Of a stretch of 46,856 nt of DNA, positions 19,260-28,704 are shown one piece after another. A program made the translations under genes and the position numbers. The notes under the pieces were generated by a model that saw only the letters and a program-made list of their open reading frames with translations, searched no databases and was not told the origin of the DNA. The DNA comes from Oceanicola sp. S124 (GTDB lineage: Bacteria; Pseudomonadota; Alphaproteobacteria; Rhodobacterales; Rhodobacteraceae). The first letter of the stretch is position 1; each line of letters begins with the position of its first letter. The stretch spans positions 1 through 46,856 of the forward strand of contig NZ_AFPM01000160.1 in assembly GCF_000220565.1 (NCBI RefSeq), written 5' to 3'.

Positions 19260-20551
19260 TACACGTCTCCGGTCTTTTTGCGGTAGATGATGTCGATCAG
19301 CACGGCCAGCACCAACACAGCGCCCACGACGATGTTCTGGAACGGGGCGTCGACGCCGACCATGGCCATGCCGGATTGCAGCGACTGCATGATCAGCGCG
19401 CCGAGGATGGCGCCGTAGATCGTGCCGATGCCGCCCGCCAGCGCGGTGCCACCGATGACGGCCGCCGCGATCACGCGCAGTTCGTCCAGGGTGCCGATGT
19501 CATTGGAGTGGAACGACAGGCGCGCCGAGGCGACCATGCCGGCCAGCGCGCAGAGCACGCCCATCATGGCGAAGACCTTGACCGTCAGCAGCCGGGTGTT
19601 GATGCCGGAAAGCTCTGCCGCGTCGGGGTTGCCGCCGGTGGCGAAGATGTAGCGCCCCAGGCGGGTGCGACGGGCCACCACGGTCATCACCACGGCGACG
19701 GCGATGAGGATCAGCACCGAGAAGGGAATGCCGTAGCCCTGGGTGAAGCCTTGGGGCATGACCTCGCCGCGGGCCTCGAATTCGCGGGCCAGCACGCGGG
19801 TCGGCACGGAATAGGCGTTGAGCGTGGCCACGAAGCCGAGGATCAGCGCCGCGGCGAGGGCCATCAGCGTGGCTTCGGCCCAGACGGGCTTGACCGGGAA
19901 CTCATGGGCGATGCGGGCGCGGCGGGCCTGCAGGATGCCGTAGCAGGCCGCGGCCACGGCGAGGGCGCCGATGACCCAGCTCGCGGTGGTGCCAAGGGTG
20001 CCGCCTATACCGCCGAGCTTCTGGAAGGTGTCGTCGAGCGGGCCGATGGTCTGACCGCTGGTCAGGTACCAGGCCACGTTGCGCCAGACGAGGAAACCCC
20101 CGAGCGTCACGATGAAGGCGGGAATGGTGAGATACCCCACGAGCCAGCCATGGAATGCCCCGATCAGACCGCCCGCAAGCAGGCCGACCACGATCGCCAC
20201 GGGGGCCATCAGCGGGCTGCCGTAGTCGATCCCGAGGCTGGGCAGGAACTGGGTCTGCGTCATGGCCATGATGGCCGAGCAGGTCGCCAGCAGCGCGCCG
20301 ACGCTGAGGTCGATGTGGCGGGTCACGATGATGAAGACCATGCCCGTGGCCATGATGGCCACGCTGACGGTCTGGATCGTCAGGTTGAAGATGTTTCGCG
20401 GGGTGAGAAACCGACCTTCGGTCAGGACGTTGAACACGATGCACACCAGAACGAACGCGCCCACCATGCCCAGCAGGCGGGTATCGAATTCGAGTGTCTT
20501 GAAGATGTTCTTCCGTCCGATCGACGTGCCGGAGGCGCTGGCGTCTGCCAT
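19259..20551 (-). CDS. xylH: Xylose ABC transporter permease
   Basis: A 430-residue inner membrane permease with about ten or more hydrophobic segments, of the ribose/xylose permease family. The family signatures TGMVFIIVTRHIDLSVGALLA, SGQTIGPLDDTF, FATGGNPDAAELSGI and VIGGTALAGGIGTIYGAILGALI are present. Length and motifs fit XylH. The open frame runs 20 codons further upstream, but the ATG at 20551 with GAGGTCACA before it is the better start. The xylF-xylH gap holds a strong hairpin that may keep permease levels below those of the binding protein. It is followed by xylG with a one-base overlap. Confidence 0.93.
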
Positions 20552-20583
20552 TGTGACCTCGGTTCTGAATGCAGGGGCTGTGA

Positions 20584-20605
20584 CCCCCGCCGGTGATGGC
20601 GGAGG
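20584..20605 (-). promoter_or_regulatory. Intercistronic hairpin between xylF and xylH
   Basis: On the coding strand CCTCCGCC-ATCACC-GGCGGGGG forms an 8-bp stem with a 6-base loop and one G-U pair. It starts about 20 bases after the xylF stop in a 74-bp gap. Such hairpins commonly protect binding-protein mRNA or reduce read-through, so that the solute-binding protein is made in excess. The structure is seen; the role is inferred. Confidence 0.5.
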
Positions 20606-20625
20606 CCACATGCGTTGGGACAGGA

Positions 20626-21639
20626 TCAGTTACAGGGTGCGGGGCCGCCGGTGACGCCCTGGCACAGGGCGTCCTGCTCGATCCAGCCGGCCTCGACGAC
20701 AACGGTCAGGTTGTCGGCGGTCACCGGAACCGGCTCGAGGAACTTGGCGGTCAGCGTGGTGCCTGCGGGCGAAGTCCACTCGGCCGCACCTTCGATATCC
20801 GAGGCGGCGGTACCGCTGGCCAGCGCAACGGCGATCTCGCCGGCTGCCTTGCCGAGCGCGCGGGCGTCCTTCCAGACCGACACGGTCTGGGTGCCGCGTG
20901 CCACGCGGTTCAGCGCGGCATGGTCGCCATCCTGACCCGAGACCGGCAGACCTTCGAGGCCCTGTGCGGTCAGCGCGGCCACGACGCCACCGGCGGTGCC
21001 ATCGTTGGAGGCCACGACCGCGTCGACGTTGTTGTCGTTGGCGGTCAGGATCTGCTCCATGTTGCGCTGTGCGTTCGCCGGCAGCCAGCCGTCGGTGTAG
21101 GCTTCGTCGACGATGGTGATGTCACCGGCGTCGATGGCGGCCTGCAGCACTTCTTGCTGACCACCGCGCAGGAAGTCCGCGTTGGGATCGGTGGGTGAGC
21201 CCTTGATCATCACGTAGTTGCCGGTGGGCTGGGCCGCGAGGACGGCACGGGCCTGCATGCGGCCAACCTCGACGTTGTCGAAGGTCAGGTAGAAGGCGCG
21301 CGGGTCCTCGATCAGGCGGTCATAGGCGATGACCGGGATGCCCTCGTTGGCGGCGGCGGTCACGGCGGGGATGATGGCCTGGGTGTCCTGCGCCAGGATC
21401 ACCAGCACATCGGCCCCCTGTGCCACCAGGCTTTCCACGTCCGAGAGCTGCTTGGACGACGACGATTGCGCGTCAGCCGAGATGTAGTCTCCGCCTGCGG
21501 CTTCGATGGCGGCGACGATGGCCGCCTCGTCGGTCTTCCAGCGCTCTTCCTGGAAATTGGACCAGCTCACGCCGACGGTCTGCGCGAATGCACCGGTGCC
21601 AAGCACCATGGCAATCGCAGTTGTTGCGATCAGTTTCAT
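20626..21639 (-). CDS. xylF: Xylose ABC transporter substrate-binding protein
   Basis: A 337-residue periplasmic binding protein; E. coli XylF has 330. The signal peptide [20 protein letters not shown] is followed by a mature start [20 protein letters not shown], typical of XylF. Further family segments are [60 protein letters not shown] and [17 protein letters not shown] 40-codon upstream extension of the frame is rejected because the ATG at 21639 has GGAGG in place and starts the signal peptide. First gene of the leftward operon, directly downstream of the inverted repeat at 21743-21788. Confidence 0.95.
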   Translation of the reverse strand: MKLIATTAIAMVLGTGAFAQTVGVSWSNFQEERWKTDEAAIVAAIEAAGGDYISADAQSSSSKQLSDVESLVAQGADVLVILAQDTQAIIPAVTAAANEGIPVIAYDRLIEDPRAFYLTFDNVEVGRMQARAVLAAQPTGNYVMIKGSPTDPNADFLRGGQQEVLQAAIDAGDITIVDEAYTDGWLPANAQRNMEQILTANDNNVDAVVASNDGTAGGVVAALTAQGLEGLPVSGQDGDHAALNRVARGTQTVSVWKDARALGKAAGEIAVALASGTAASDIEGAAEWTSPAGTTLTAKFLEPVPVTADNLTVVVEAGWIEQDALCQGVTGGPAPCN

Positions 21640-21742
21640 TGGATTCCTCCCAAATGTCCGACCGGTTTTTCTCGATCGGCAAGCTCGTTGTCCGTGCGAG
21701 ATCCGTTCCTCCTCGAATCGCGCCGACACCGTCATCTTGCAC

Positions 21743-21788
21743 ATTTTTTTCAGCCGCAAAAATATGTTTTTTTAATCGCTGAAAAAAT
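21743..21788. promoter_or_regulatory. AT-rich inverted repeat, candidate XylR (ROK) operator
   Basis: Between xylF and the divergent ROK gene, ATTTTTTTCAGC (21743-21754) and GCTGAAAAAAT (21778-21788) form an inverted repeat with a 23-base centre that is itself A/T-rich with a partial dyad. It is by far the most AT-rich spot in a GC-rich region and lies where both promoters must be. ROK-family xylose repressors bind AT-rich palindromes in divergent xyl promoters, so this is the likely operator serving both arms. Confidence 0.65.
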
Positions 21789-21826
21789 AGCTGGAAACCG
21801 GCGGACGTTTGGTTGAATGTCGCAGG

Positions 21827-23044
21827 ATGATGAAGGACCACGCCCGCCACTACGGCCTTGATGCCCGTGAATTGACGCGCCTGCGGGCGTTCCATTGCAT
21901 TCGTGTGGCGGGGCAGATTTCGCGGACGGACATCGCCAGGGAACTGGACAGCAGCCCCGCGACGGTGACCGCTGCCTGTGGCGCTCTGCTCGAGGCGGGG
22001 CTGATCCGGGAGGTGGATGCCGAGCGCATCGACTCCGGGCAGCGTGGCAGGCCCCGGGTGATGCTCGAGGTCAATGGCGAGGCGCTGGCCGTGGCCGGGA
22101 TCAAGGTCGCGCGCCATGCGATCCATGTCACCATAGTCGACTTCAAGGGTGTCGAGATCGGCTCTCATCTGTCGCCGCTCGCGGTGTCCTGCATGCCCGC
22201 TGAAGCGCTGGTGCGGGCGGTGCGCCAGGCGCTGGATGACGCGCTCGCCGCGCTGGACCTGTCGGTGGATGCCGTCGCAGGCGCGGCGCTCGGCCTGCCC
22301 GGGTTCATCAATGGCGAGACCTCCTTCATGCATTGGTCCTCCTCGGTCGAGGAACGCAATGTCGATTTCGGCCCGCTGTTTGCCAGGCATCTGCCCTGCC
22401 CCGCCTTCCTGGAGAACGACGCCAACCTCGTCGCCAAGGCCGAGCAGTTCTTCGGCGAGGGGCGCGGCCTGCACAATTTCCTCGTGGTGACCATCGAACA
22501 TGGCGTGGGCATGGGCATCGTGCAGAACGGGCAACTCTACCGGGGCGAACGCGGCTGTGGCGCCGAGTTCGGCCACATGAAGGTGCAATTCGAAGGCGCG
22601 CTGTGTCAGTGCGGGCAACGCGGCTGCCTCGAGGCCTACGTGGGGGATTACGCGCTGATCCGCGATGCCTCGGTTGGCCGGCAGAGCGATGCGCACAAGA
22701 GCCTTACCGACATCCTGGAGTCCGCGCGGGCCGGGGACCGGCTGTCAGGCGAAGTGCTGGAACGCGCCTCGAAGATCCTGGGGGTCGCCCTCGCCAGCCT
22801 GGTGAACCTGTTTGATCCGCAGCACATCGTGATCGCCCGCCTCAGGCCCCGGTTCGACGACGTTCACACCCAGGCGATGATGGAGGCTCTCAGACGCAAT
22901 ACGGTGCAGGTGGATGCGCCCCTGCCGGGCATCACGGTGCGCAATCTGGATGAGTCCATGTGGGCGCGCGGGGCAGCCGCCCATGGCATCGAGATGGTCT
23001 CGATCATGAAGATCCGCGCAGGGAGGGATCAGGATGCTGCGTAG
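21827..23044 (+). CDS. ROK-family transcriptional regulator, XylR-like
   Basis: About 405 residues: a winged helix-turn-helix (ELTRLRAFHCIRVAGQISRT through SPATVTAACGALLEAGLI) followed by a ROK sugar-kinase-like domain. The zinc-binding motif CQCGQRGCLEAYVG is intact. The nucleotide-fold sequence VVTIEHGVGMGIV replaces the catalytic DxGxT core of true kinases, so it is a regulator. It is divergent from xylF across the AT-rich inverted repeat, so it should be the xylose-responsive repressor of the xyl genes. The start is uncertain: two ATGs (21827, 21830) directly follow a weak AGG, and a TTG at 21809 is in frame. It overlaps the CRTAC1 gene by 11 bases. Confidence 0.88.
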   Translation: MMKDHARHYGLDARELTRLRAFHCIRVAGQISRTDIARELDSSPATVTAACGALLEAGLIREVDAERIDSGQRGRPRVMLEVNGEALAVAGIKVARHAIHVTIVDFKGVEIGSHLSPLAVSCMPAEALVRAVRQALDDALAALDLSVDAVAGAALGLPGFINGETSFMHWSSSVEERNVDFGPLFARHLPCPAFLENDANLVAKAEQFFGEGRGLHNFLVVTIEHGVGMGIVQNGQLYRGERGCGAEFGHMKVQFEGALCQCGQRGCLEAYVGDYALIRDASVGRQSDAHKSLTDILESARAGDRLSGEVLERASKILGVALASLVNLFDPQHIVIARLRPRFDDVHTQAMMEALRRNTVQVDAPLPGITVRNLDESMWARGAAAHGIEMVSIMKIRAGRDQDAA

Positions 23045-24551
23045 CCTGCCGGTCTTCCTGCTGCTGCCGGGCCTTGCGATGGCCGAGCCCGTGGCGCCGG
23101 TCTTCGCGCCGGTCGAGATCGCGCCGCATGTCTATGACGGCGGTTGGGAGCATTTCGTAGGGGGCGGTGTCGCGGCCTTCGACTGCGACGGCGACCGCCT
23201 GCCCGAGCTTTATGCCGCCGGTGGCAGCAATCCGGCGACCCTGTTCCGCAACCGCTCGGGCGAAGGGCTGGCCTTCGAGGCGCAAACGCCCGAGATCCTG
23301 GCGATGACGGGCGTGACCGGGGCCTATCCGCTGGACATCAACGGCGACGGGATTCTCGACCTGGCGGTGTTGCGCGTCGGGCAGGACCAGCTTCTGCGCG
23401 GGCTGGGCGACTGCCGGTTCCAGGAGATGGGCCAGGCGCTCGGCTTTGCCTCGGGCGATCACTGGACCACCGCCTTCTCGGCCACCTGGGAGGCCGGTCA
23501 GAGCCTGCCGACCCTGGCCTTCGGCACCTATGTCGACCGCAGCGATCCCGAGGGGCCCTTCGAGGCCTGCGACGACACGCTGCTCTACCGGCCCGAGGGC
23601 CGGACCTATGCTGCGGCCATCCGGCTTGAACCGGGGTTCTGCGCCCTGTCGATGCTCTTTTCCGACTGGAACCGCTCTGGCCGGGCCGATCTGCGGGTCT
23701 CCAACGACCGGCATTACTATGTCCGGGGCGGGCAGGAGCAGCTCTGGGCCATGGAGGAGACCCCGCGCCTCTATGACCAGCAGGAGGGATGGCTGCCCTA
23801 TTCCATCTGGGGCATGGGCATTGCCTCTCGGGATGTGACGGGGGATGGCCTGCCGGATGTCTACCTGACCTCGATGGGCGATCAGAAGTTCCAGGAGTTC
23901 GACCCCGAGGCCGGGGGTGGCCCCACCTGGCGCGACGCGACCTATGCGCGGGGCACCACGGCGCACAGGCCCCATGTGGGCAGCGACGGGCGCCCCTCGA
24001 CCGGCTGGCATGCGGCCTTCGGCGATGTGAACAACGACGGGCGCGACGATATCTTCGTGGCCAAGGGCAATGTCGAACAGATGCCCGACGCGGCGATGGA
24101 AGATCCCAACTCCCTGCTCATGCAGGACAGCGGGGGCCAGTTCGCCGAACGGTCCGTCGAGGCCGGGATCGCCTCCATGGCGCGGTCCCGAGGCGCGGCG
24201 CTGGTGGACCTGGACAACGACGGCTGGCTCGACCTGGCCGTGGTGAACCGGCGCGCGGCGCTGGAAGTCTTCGAGAACACCTCTCGGGACGGGAATTGGC
24301 TGCTGGTCGATGTCGCCGGGCAGGCTCCGAACACCGCAGCCATCGGCAGTTTCATCGAGCTGCGCACCGAGGGCGGCACGCAGACCCGCGAGATCATGAT
24401 CGGTGGCGGCCATGCGGGCGGCCACGCCGGCATGCAGCACTTCGGGCTTGGCACTGCGCTCGATGCCGAACTGCGGATCATCTGGCGGGATGGAGAGGTC
24501 TCGGACTGGCAGAGCGTCGCCGCCCGGGAAATCGTGACCCTGACCCGCTAG
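23034..24551 (+). CDS. CRTAC1-family secreted FG-GAP/VCBS propeller protein
   Basis: A 505-residue exported protein. The signal peptide MLRSLPVFLLLPGLAMA is followed by a beta-propeller with calcium-binding-type repeats: DINGDGILDLAV, DVTGDGLPDVYLTSMG, DVNNDGRDDIFVAKG and DLDNDGWLDLAVVN. It ends in an ASPIC/UnbV-type domain (HFGLGTALDAELRIIWRDGE). CRTAC1 proteins are secreted or periplasmic, with no settled bacterial role. The ATG lies 11 bases before the ROK stop with GGGAGG upstream, so it is co-transcribed with the regulator. Its TAG stop coincides with the edge of an IS remnant (TA-GGCTCAG), so the last few residues may have been changed by that insertion. Confidence 0.85.
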   Translation: MLRSLPVFLLLPGLAMAEPVAPVFAPVEIAPHVYDGGWEHFVGGGVAAFDCDGDRLPELYAAGGSNPATLFRNRSGEGLAFEAQTPEILAMTGVTGAYPLDINGDGILDLAVLRVGQDQLLRGLGDCRFQEMGQALGFASGDHWTTAFSATWEAGQSLPTLAFGTYVDRSDPEGPFEACDDTLLYRPEGRTYAAAIRLEPGFCALSMLFSDWNRSGRADLRVSNDRHYYVRGGQEQLWAMEETPRLYDQQEGWLPYSIWGMGIASRDVTGDGLPDVYLTSMGDQKFQEFDPEAGGGPTWRDATYARGTTAHRPHVGSDGRPSTGWHAAFGDVNNDGRDDIFVAKGNVEQMPDAAMEDPNSLLMQDSGGQFAERSVEAGIASMARSRGAALVDLDNDGWLDLAVVNRRAALEVFENTSRDGNWLLVDVAGQAPNTAAIGSFIELRTEGGTQTREIMIGGGHAGGHAGMQHFGLGTALDAELRIIWRDGEVSDWQSVAAREIVTLTR

Positions 24552-24978
24552 GCTCAGATCTCATCTCCAGAGCAGCACAGCCGCGGCGAGAGTGACAGCT
24601 TCGGGCAACGGCGCGCGTTGCCAGTCCTTGAGCCTGACGCACATGATCTTGATCCGTTCGAGGCCTATCAGGTTGCGCCTGTCGTACCTGATGGGGGTCC
24701 TCCGCGGCTTGCGGCCTGGGACACAGGCCCTGCCCCCCTGCCCTGCAAGGCTTCGCGGATCATAGCCTCGGCAAGCAAGTCGCGACGGCGCAGCTGGCAG
24801 ACCTCCCGGAAGGTCCACCGCCCCGGTGCAATCGCCACCCCATTGCCCGAAAGGCGATCGCGAGGCAATCTGTCGAAACGGGGCGGCAGACATGAAGCAC
24901 CTGACTGGGGGGCACTTCGTGTCGGTCGTCGCCTGGAGCTTGATGGTCATCCCACCCTTGCTGCGACCACTCTCGGAA
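24552..24978 (-). mobile_element. Decayed IS5-family (IS427-type) transposase remnant
   Basis: The minus strand carries the C-terminal half of an IS5-family DDE transposase: GRSKGGMTIKLQATTDTK (near 24920-24972), CRGYD with the second catalytic Asp, VPGRKPRRTPIRYDRRN, and RLKDW with AVTLAAAVLLW at the C-terminus. The catalytic Glu region (normally NRIEIMFGRLKDW) is scrambled, frames shift, and the N-terminal part is missing. The element end GGCTCAG begins at the CRTAC1 stop codon and shares its first bases with the paired IS ends at 30220-30318. Inactive. Confidence 0.72.
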
Positions 24979-25350
24979 CATTTCCTCGCATTGCCCGGCC
25001 GGGCAATGGATCAGGCGCCCGCAAGCAGCGCGCCCACTGGTGCATCCGCGACGCCGACCAGCCGGACCGATCAACGGGTTGCACTGGCCGCCCGGAAGCT
25101 GAGATAGCCCTCGCAGCGCACATCGTCCCCCCCGCGGACGGGACGGTGCTGCCGATGAGCCGGGCAATGTAACCTGCGGCGAAGTCCTGGCGATCCACGC
25201 AGAGGAACATGCGCCCACGGTCGCAACCCCCGAACGCATCGGCTAAGCGATCAAGGGCCTCCTGCAGGCGGCCATCACCCTCACCCACCGGGAAGGCTAC
25301 ATGACCGCGGCACCGCCGTAACTCTGCCGGAACCACCAGGTCGCCGGCAG
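24979..25350. other. Decayed stretch between IS and integrase remnants
   Basis: About 370 bp. Minus-strand frames show segments such as LQEALDRLADAFGG and GRMFLCVDRQDFAAGYI that look protein-like but match nothing I can name. Frames are broken. Probably more mobile-element debris. Confidence 0.35.
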
Positions 25351-25628
25351 CGCTGGCTCACCCGGGAGGAGGCAGCTCGCCTGCCATGGACTTACTGCGG
25401 CCACGCGGCGAAGCACGCCGGTTTGGAGAAGGTCTCGCCCTACACCCTGAAGCATAGCGCGATCACCTGGACCATGCAGCGCGGCGTCGCCAGGTGGGAA
25501 GCCGCCGGCTTCTTTTCGAGCAGGGCAGAGACCATCGAGACGGTCCAGGGCACCACGCCCCGGACGTCATGGAATCGGCACGCGAAGCGATGGATGGCGT
25601 TTCAAGGCGCAGAAACCATTACGGATAA
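25351..25628 (+). pseudogene. Tyrosine recombinase (phage integrase) C-terminal remnant
   Basis: RWLTREEAARL is joined after an internal loss to SPYTLKHSAITWTMQRGVAR (box II, with the H-x-x-R region reading LKHS), then EAAGFFSSRAETIETV. The next codons should encode the active-site Tyr (VYGHH), but one base is missing there. The frame after it reads GHHAPDVMESAREAMDGVSRR and stops at 25626-25628. So both an internal deletion and a frameshift exactly at the catalytic tyrosine codon disable it. It is similar to integrases of alphaproteobacterial genomic islands and is the second integrase remnant of the region. Confidence 0.75.
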
Positions 25629-26230
25629 CAGATCCGCTCCGGGAACCGGCGGCGGATTTCAGGCACAACTATCTGATCGTGATTGGCGCACCCGATAGGT
25701 CGCCGCAAGACAAGCGATGCCAGCCCCTTACGCGGAAAAGGGACAGCAAATCAGCAACACAGAATCGATGACTTACATCCATTTTGGAAAGGCAGTTGGT
25801 ACTGCCAGTAGGCATTGCCGAACGTCTCGCGAGTCTCCCTTGTTGGCTTTAGGGCACCAGGAGAGTTGGGGTCGGCCAGTTACCCGGATTTGAGCTTTCT
25901 CATCGACTGGTCAGCCTATAGCAGCCCGTTCTCGCGCTTTAGACTAGCCACGGCGGCCAGTCCTCCAACTCAATGCGTTCTCTGTCTACAGGAACGTGAG
26001 GCAGCGGCTCTCACACGAACCGAAGCGTACCGCCGCTATTCTCACGTCGGTCCGCAAGTCCAGGCCCTGCTCCACCCCCTATCCCGCGAGCAGAACGAAA
26101 GAGCGGCGGAGGCTCCAAGGGCCGGTACAGGAACTGCGCTGTTTCCGGACGAACGGCGGCGAAACAAGCTTTGCTGAAGTTCGCAATGGGGCGCCTGGAC
26201 GGCTGCTAAGCGCAGGAAGCGGAAATGGTG
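25629..26230. other. Lower-GC stretch between integrase and transposase remnants
   Basis: About 600 bp, visibly richer in A/T than the surroundings (for example 25740-25960), without a supportable gene or repeat. The 3' part near 26000-26150 may belong to the front of the IS1182-type transposase, but only weakly. Confidence 0.35.
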
Positions 26231-26598
26231 CACGAAAATGGGCGCTTGGTCCGGCTGGCACAACCGGCCCGAAGGCGCCTGCACGCAAGGTGCTGCGGTC
26301 GATCTACGAGCCATTCCGCGATCGGGCCCGTGCGATCGCTCAGACCACGGAATACGCGATTTCCTGCAAACTGAGGAAGAAGGTCGAGATTCTGTTCACC
26401 CATCTGAAGCGGATCCTGGGGCTGAACCGTCTTCGATTGCGGGGCCCTCTCGGCGGGCGCGACGAATTCCACCTCGCAGCCACCGCCCAGAACCTCCGGA
26501 AGCTCGCAAAGCTCCTGCCGAAGAGAGGTCGGCCGACGTGCGCTCAATCTCGGGGCACACCCACAGCGGCTACCGGGGCGAGTTTTTCAACGGAATAG
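26231..26598 (+). mobile_element. IS1182-type transposase, C-terminal remnant
   Basis: The plus frame reads APARKVLRSIYEPFRDRARA, then KLRKKVEILFTHLKRILGLN and RLRLRGPLGGRDEFHLAATA, ending QNLRKLAKLL. This is the conserved C-terminal block of IS1182-family transposases, with the catalytic Glu in KKVEILF and the HLKRIL motif. The upstream two thirds of the transposase cannot be recovered, and no inverted repeats were identified. An inactive fragment in the same debris zone as the IS5 and integrase remnants. Confidence 0.7.
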
Positions 26599-26925
26599 GC
26601 CCTTCCAAGACATTCTTGCAAACCGCAGCATGACGACGGACGTCGACCCTCAGGGCGGATAGCAGGCGATTGGAATGACTTGAAACGGCTGATTTGCTCG
26701 GCAACGCGAACGAAACCTTCAATGCTTAGTGCAGTGCACGTTACTTTCGAGGGCAAAGTTCAAATCCGCGCGAACTGGACACGCCTTACACAAAGCCGTT
26801 AGAATTATCTGGCCTAGGTCAAATCGCCGTAGCACGCTGCCGATTTGCGTGCGACGCGGCCCAGGATGCACACTATTCGTCGATTTCGATCCGATTGTCG
26901 AAAACTACAGATAGAGGTCTGCGCC

Positions 26926-27167
26926 ATGCAAATTGACGATACTATAGTGCTAGGACCGAAAGCGTTTCTTGTAGCGTATGTACTGTGGCTTTCGGTGCCA
27001 CTTTTTTTCTTTTTCGCTCGCAGGCCTATAGGCAGGCGACCCTTGATTACCTGTCCTTCCGTGATCTTCTTGGCTTCAATATGAGAAGGAAATTCCCCAA
27101 GATATTTGCCTTCCGGATCGTTTCACTTGTTTGCATTGGGATTATCTTCGTGTTTTTTGGGGAGTAA
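26926..27167 (+). pseudogene. Small two-TM membrane protein, probable frameshift
   Basis: From the ATG at 26926, with AGAGG upstream, the frame gives MQIDDTIVLGPKAFLVAYVL and a hydrophobic WLSVPLFFFFA. Near the T-run at 27000-27017 the better reading moves to another frame that continues QAYRQATLDYLSFRDLLGFN and a second hydrophobic segment (IVSLVCIGIIFVFFGE) to a stop at 27165. Joined, this is a plausible protein of about 80 residues with a cytoplasmic loop between two membrane segments. The local base composition is much more AT-rich than neighbours. No family is recognised. It could also be two unrelated frames. Confidence 0.35.
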
Positions 27168-27469
27168 GAGTTGCGTCTGGCGCGATCGGGATGTCTCCGC
27201 GCGCAGCGACCGACTGGTCTTCGAAGTACGCGCCATCGCTACGTCCGCTTTGGCCTGGAAACGGACGCGCCGGACGAGCTGTCTTCAACCGCGCCTCTGG
27301 GCGCAACCCGGCCCGAACCCGACGTTTGCCAAGATCACCATTGCCGCAACGCAACTTCTCCATCGCGGACTTTCATGGCACCGCTCAGCATAGCCCGAGG
27401 CCCCTAGGTCCGCAGTGAGGAACGAAGCGGACGCTGGCATGTCACTGGCCAATGTCCGCTTGGCTTCCC
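27168..27469. other. Intergenic, no gene supported
   Basis: About 300 bp between the small membrane protein remnant and the SDR stop. It holds only short frames without ribosome sites. Confidence 0.35.
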
Positions 27470-28222
27470 CTAGAGTTTGTTAATCGAGTTTCCGCCATCC
27501 GCGATCATTGCGGTCCCGGTCACGAATGACGCATGATCCGAAAGCAGGAAGAGCGCCGCCTGCGCGATCTCGGATGGATCAGCCATGCGCTTCAGCGCGT
27601 GGAAACCCCGCACGATCTCATGATAGGCGGCATCCTCTCCAGCCATCGGCGTCATGGTGCCCCCAGGCAAGAGCGCGTTGACACGGATGTTCTCAGGCCC
27701 ATGTTCCGTCGCCAAAACCTGGGTCAACCCGATCAGGCCCGCCTTTGCCGCAGCATAGGCGCCCATGCCAGGCAGCCCGACCGTGTGCCCGACGAAGGAA
27801 GATGTGAAGACAATTGAGCCGCCGCCGCGTTTGCGCATCGCCGGTATCTGATGCTTCGCCGCATAGAATCCGCTGTTGAGATTCACTGACATAACTCTGT
27901 GCCAGTTGCTTTCATCCATGTCAGGGATCGGTCCAATGTTTCCCGTCGCGCCTGCATTGTTGAACGCGCCGTCAAGACCACCAAAGCGCGCTTCCGCGCG
28001 TTTCACCATTTCTTCTGCGTAGCCGCTATCTTCGACGTCCCCTGCGATGAAATCCACTTCTCCACCGTCAGCGGAAATCTCGTTGACAATTCGCTCAAGC
28101 AGTTCAGCACGACGCGCACCCAGGACCAGTTTCGCGCCCTCCGCTGCGAACATCTTTGCAGCCGCCGCTCCGATGCCGCTGCTTGCGCCGGTAATGATGA
28201 TTGACTTTCCTTCGAGAAGCAT
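27470..28222 (-). CDS. SDR-family oxidoreductase
   Basis: A 250-residue classical short-chain dehydrogenase/reductase of standard length. The cofactor motif TGASSGIG is at about residues 11-18, NNAG at about 89-92, and the catalytic Ser-Tyr-Lys lies in FTSSF and GAYAAAKAG (Y-x-x-x-K, about 155-159). It ends in the usual TGTAMIADGG segment. ARRAELL after the second strand suggests NADP(H) preference, since the Arg pair could bind the 2'-phosphate. The substrate cannot be read from the sequence. The start at 28222 follows GGAGACGGG, and the long upstream extension of the frame is rejected. No operon partner. Confidence 0.9.
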   Translation of the reverse strand: MLLEGKSIIITGASSGIGAAAAKMFAAEGAKLVLGARRAELLERIVNEISADGGEVDFIAGDVEDSGYAEEMVKRAEARFGGLDGAFNNAGATGNIGPIPDMDESNWHRVMSVNLNSGFYAAKHQIPAMRKRGGGSIVFTSSFVGHTVGLPGMGAYAAAKAGLIGLTQVLATEHGPENIRVNALLPGGTMTPMAGEDAAYHEIVRGFHALKRMADPSEIAQAALFLLSDHASFVTGTAMIADGGNSINKL

Positions 28223-28704
28223 TCCCGTCTCCGTCTGATGTTGTCTCGGGAACTGCTTAGGCAACACCTTGCTGTGTGATCGACCCGTTTCCTGCGCAAA
28301 CGCCTTCGTTCCATGGGTGAAGCTGGCAATTCTCTTATGGTGCCGCATTCGGGAGGGCAGGCTCGAAGCAGACCTGCGGCATCCTGGCGTGCTGGACACG
28401 CAGGTGAGTGGCCTGCCCGGCAGAGACGGCCCAGAGCCGACCTTCGCGACAGGGGCTGCAGATGTCCGGTCCCAGCCTTTCCGCGACATTCCTGCCTGGT
28501 GCAGCATGTCGCCAGGCGCGGACACGAAGGGCGGAGAACTGACCTTCGCTGCATCCTGAACGAATGGCAGCGATGCGCAGTACCCGGAGTTTGCCTCGCT
28601 CGGCAAGCGCCCCGTGAGCTGCGTTCAGCGATCGACGCCTTAGAGCCCGATGTGGAAGGTTGCGCGCGCGATAGAGCCATGAGGTTGATGGCGCGCGCGT
28701 GGCT
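28223..28704. other. Intergenic with a degenerate motif shared with 40793-40823
   Basis: About 480 bp between the SDR and the catB-like gene. The 31 bases 28458-28488 (minus strand) match 40793-40823 (plus strand) at 26 positions; both encode GWDRTSAA in one frame. No complete gene is supported. Confidence 0.4.

Noticed and set aside
19376..20596. 406-codon plus-strand open frame over xylH
   Set aside because: Antisense to xylH. Its extreme His/Gly/Ala/Asp composition and lack of any domain mark it as a shadow.
24979..25336. Minus-strand frame of 130 codons ahead of the IS5 remnant
   Set aside because: It does not continue the transposase and matches nothing recognisable; frames are broken on all sides.
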